This document shows positions 59,442-60,446 of a DNA stretch of 60,446 bases, in pieces. The DNA comes from UBA5868 sp964482025. Lineage in GTDB: Bacteria; Pseudomonadota; Gammaproteobacteria; Pseudomonadales; Cellvibrionaceae. The notes beneath the pieces are model-generated. The model made no database searches, was not told the DNA's origin, and saw only the letters and a list, made by a program, of their open reading frames with translations. A program made the translations under genes and the position numbers. The stretch lies in NCBI GenBank assembly GCA_964482025.1, contig CAYZVN010000011.1, positions 1 through 60,446 of the forward strand, written 5' to 3'. How positions within the stretch are numbered: position 1 is the first letter of the stretch; every line of letters starts with the position of its first letter.

Positions 59442-59768
59442 GCTACCTGAGTCACCGAAGAACATTATTAAAATAATCAATGTTATAACCACGATGATCC
59501 ACAGGCATAGATAATAGATCGCACCAACAAGCCTTCCTCTACCCATGGGGCCGAAAGCCGAAATTCTTTTAACTTCATCCGTGTATGTTCTGCAAGTCCA
59601 GTTATACAGCACCACGTAATATATCGAATATCCGGGGATGACCGAAAGAAGGATCATTCTCCCATAGCTTTGCCCGAAGACGAGCGTAACAACCAGCAGC
59701 AAACTCGCGCAGCCAATAAAGCCAAGTGCGCTCTTTACAACAAGAGATTCCCGCGCTCTATCATCCAT
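59436..59768 (-). CDS. cassette-type membrane protein (110 residues), unknown
   Basis: The product has three or four hydrophobic segments (ALGFIGCASLLLVVTLVFG, GRMILLSVIPGYSIYYVVLY, LVGAIYYLCLWIIVVITLIILIMFF) separated by a polar loop with RTYTDEVKR. I recognise no family. The stop codon lies inside the first core of an attC-like site, and another such site ends just before its start. Confidence 0.65.
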   Translation of the reverse strand: MDDRARESLVVKSALGFIGCASLLLVVTLVFGQSYGRMILLSVIPGYSIYYVVLYNWTCRTYTDEVKRISAFGPMGRGRLVGAIYYLCLWIIVVITLIILIMFFGDSGSN

Positions 59769-59777
59769 GCCCTATCT

Positions 59778-59861
59778 ACCTAGCGCCGCCAGCACGCGCG
59801 GCTTTGTAGTGGAGGCGAAGCCGCAACGGAAAGCCGTCGTTGTGCCTGGTCTTGTTATGAC
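59778..59861 (-). other. attC-like site B
   Basis: On the minus strand the site begins TCATAACAAG, where the TAA is the stop codon of the 94-residue gene. It ends GGCGCTAGGT, a near match to the GTTRRRY core. Inner arms CGGCTTT/AAAGCCG (59830-59836 with 59799-59805) and outer arms CCAGGCAC/GTGCTGG pair with an unpaired base, as attC sites do. Confidence 0.65.
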
Positions 59862-60139
59862 CTACGCTCGAATTTTCCTGATTGTGTATCTTCATGCGAC
59901 CAATTCTTTGCGAGTGAGATGACGTCCAAAGTTCCAGATTCATATTCTTTGGCTTGCTTGTCACTCAGTTTTCGGTATACCTCAAGGTCAAATTTATAGG
60001 GACCGACGCTGACCAAATAGCCCAGATAATATTCGTTTTCCGAGACTGACGTAAGGACACGAAAACAATGGGCCCGAAAGATTTCAGCCTCTGATACTTC
60101 GATGATTACGCCATCTACCTTAATTTCTTCCATAGTCAT
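59855..60139 (-). CDS. cassette-type soluble protein (94 residues), unknown
   Basis: The product (MTMEEIKVDGVIIEVSEAEIF...) is acidic and beta-rich, with FRVLTSVSENEYYLGYLVSVGPYKFDLEVY and a short helical tail. I recognise no family. It is flanked on both sides by attC-like sites, its stop codon lies in site B, and it has its own start shortly after site A. This one-gene-per-site arrangement is the integron cassette pattern. Confidence 0.65.
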   Translation of the reverse strand: MTMEEIKVDGVIIEVSEAEIFRAHCFRVLTSVSENEYYLGYLVSVGPYKFDLEVYRKLSDKQAKEYESGTLDVISLAKNWSHEDTQSGKFERRS

Positions 60140-60209
60140 AAAGCCCGCATTTGCGACTGGTTTGGAGCGCAGCGGAAAACCAGTCCGACAACATGCGCTT
60201 GTTAAATGC
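60139..60209 (-). other. attC-like site A
   Basis: This is the clearest site. On the minus strand it begins GCATTTAACAAG (core ATTTAAC fits RYYYAAC exactly), then an inner palindrome GACTGGTTT/AAACCAGTC (60177-60185 with 60155-60163) and the outer partner AAATGC (60147-60152 with 60204-60209). The far core is degenerate (CTTTATGA). Confidence 0.7.
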
Positions 60210-60210
60210 T

Positions 60211-60426
60211 TTACTCAGATTTAGCAACATGCTTCTTTTTTTCATTGCGCACCATCCTACCTTCTTTCATTAAGATGCCCAGTATACTGTAGCTAAGGTA
60301 GTCTTTAGAGCCGCCGCCATAATCGGACTGAAGCCCAAGATATTTGGCTGCATCTGAGTTTTTGATGCCGGATGGATTAGCCTTTGCAAGCTCCATTATT
60401 GCTGACTTTATAAAATCTAATCCCAT
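60211..60426 (-). CDS. cassette-type small protein (71 residues), winged-helix-like
   Basis: The product begins MGLDFIKSAIMELAKANPSG and looks like a small DNA-binding winged helix: helix, turn (IKNSDAAKYLGLQ), then a beta-wing (SYSILGILMKEGRMVRNEKKKHV). I recall similar small proteins from integron cassettes, but that is memory, not a search. The stop codon lies a few bases before attC-like site A. Its upstream side is beyond the window. Confidence 0.6.
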   Translation of the reverse strand: MGLDFIKSAIMELAKANPSGIKNSDAAKYLGLQSDYGGGSKDYLSYSILGILMKEGRMVRNEKKKHVAKSE

Positions 60427-60446
60427 CTGTGCTTTTTCGTAGCACC

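Noticed and set aside
59345..59455. N-terminal extension of the last small cassette protein
   Set aside because: It would cover the attC-like site and overlap the preceding gene, whereas ATG 59344 has a strong ribosome-binding site.

Overview
The window looks like a chromosomal segment from a polysaccharide-degrading gammaproteobacterium, most likely of the Cellvibrionaceae (Cellvibrio/Saccharophagus/Teredinibacter type). The housekeeping order lptD-surA-pdxA-ksgA-apaG-apaH with divergent amgK-murU is typical of gammaproteobacteria. The secreted xylan enzymes carry long polyserine linkers, malectin-like modules and a GlyGly-CTERM-like tail, which are hallmarks of that family. The sequence has two 100-base N gaps (13788-13887 and 54816-54915), so it is a draft scaffold. 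I see no rRNA, tRNA, CRISPR array or insertion sequence.

Layout. 1-5.3 kb: a truncated lipoprotein gene, a DUF805 membrane protein, a SAM methyltransferase, small unknown genes, a VOC protein and a membrane protein with an isoprenylcysteine-methyltransferase-like C-terminus. 5.5-11.6 kb: a tight four-gene signalling operon (three-receiver hybrid histidine kinase, CheR, CheB, receiver-kinase) ending in a strong terminator. 11.7-14.0 kb: a gap-interrupted lipoprotein joining cytochrome c, malectin-like and CE15 glucuronoyl esterase modules. 14.6-19.3 kb: an MFS exporter convergent with a complete pqqABCDE operon, including the 23-residue PqqA precursor. 19.6-24.5 kb: small membrane protein, nucleotidyltransferase-like protein, large-subunit catalase, Cu/Zn superoxide dismutase, SemiSWEET. 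24.5-35.3 kb: dxs, the apaH-apaG-ksgA-pdxA-surA-lptD block, and amgK-murU. 35.5-42.9 kb: an unknown exported protein, an MFS transporter with a His/Met-rich N-terminus, and a MacAB-like export system with two permeases. 43.0-50.6 kb: rep helicase, an FAH-family hydrolase, comM, a short-chain dehydrogenase and two paralogous glycosyltransferase-like genes. 50.9-54.3 kb: a small helical periplasmic protein, a GH10 xylanase with a twin-arginine motif, and a CE6 esterase with malectin-like, polyserine and GlyGly-CTERM-like parts. 55.0-59.2 kb: pgm, leuA and a divergent Lrp/AsnC regulator. 59.2-60.4 kb: several very small minus-strand ORFs, each followed by an attC-like palindrome that overlaps or adjoins the stop codon. 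This is best read as the end of an integron gene-cassette array.

How it fits together. GH10 would cut the xylan backbone, CE6 would remove acetyl groups and CE15 would cleave the glucuronoyl ester linking xylan to lignin. The cytochrome c domain on the CE15 lipoprotein and the PQQ operon in the same window suggest, without proving, an electron-transfer component to lignocellulose attack. CRP-like half-sites sharing 14 of 16 bases lie upstream of both esterase genes and hint at shared catabolite control. The most notable observations are the redox-esterase fusion and the cassette array next to lrp-leuA.
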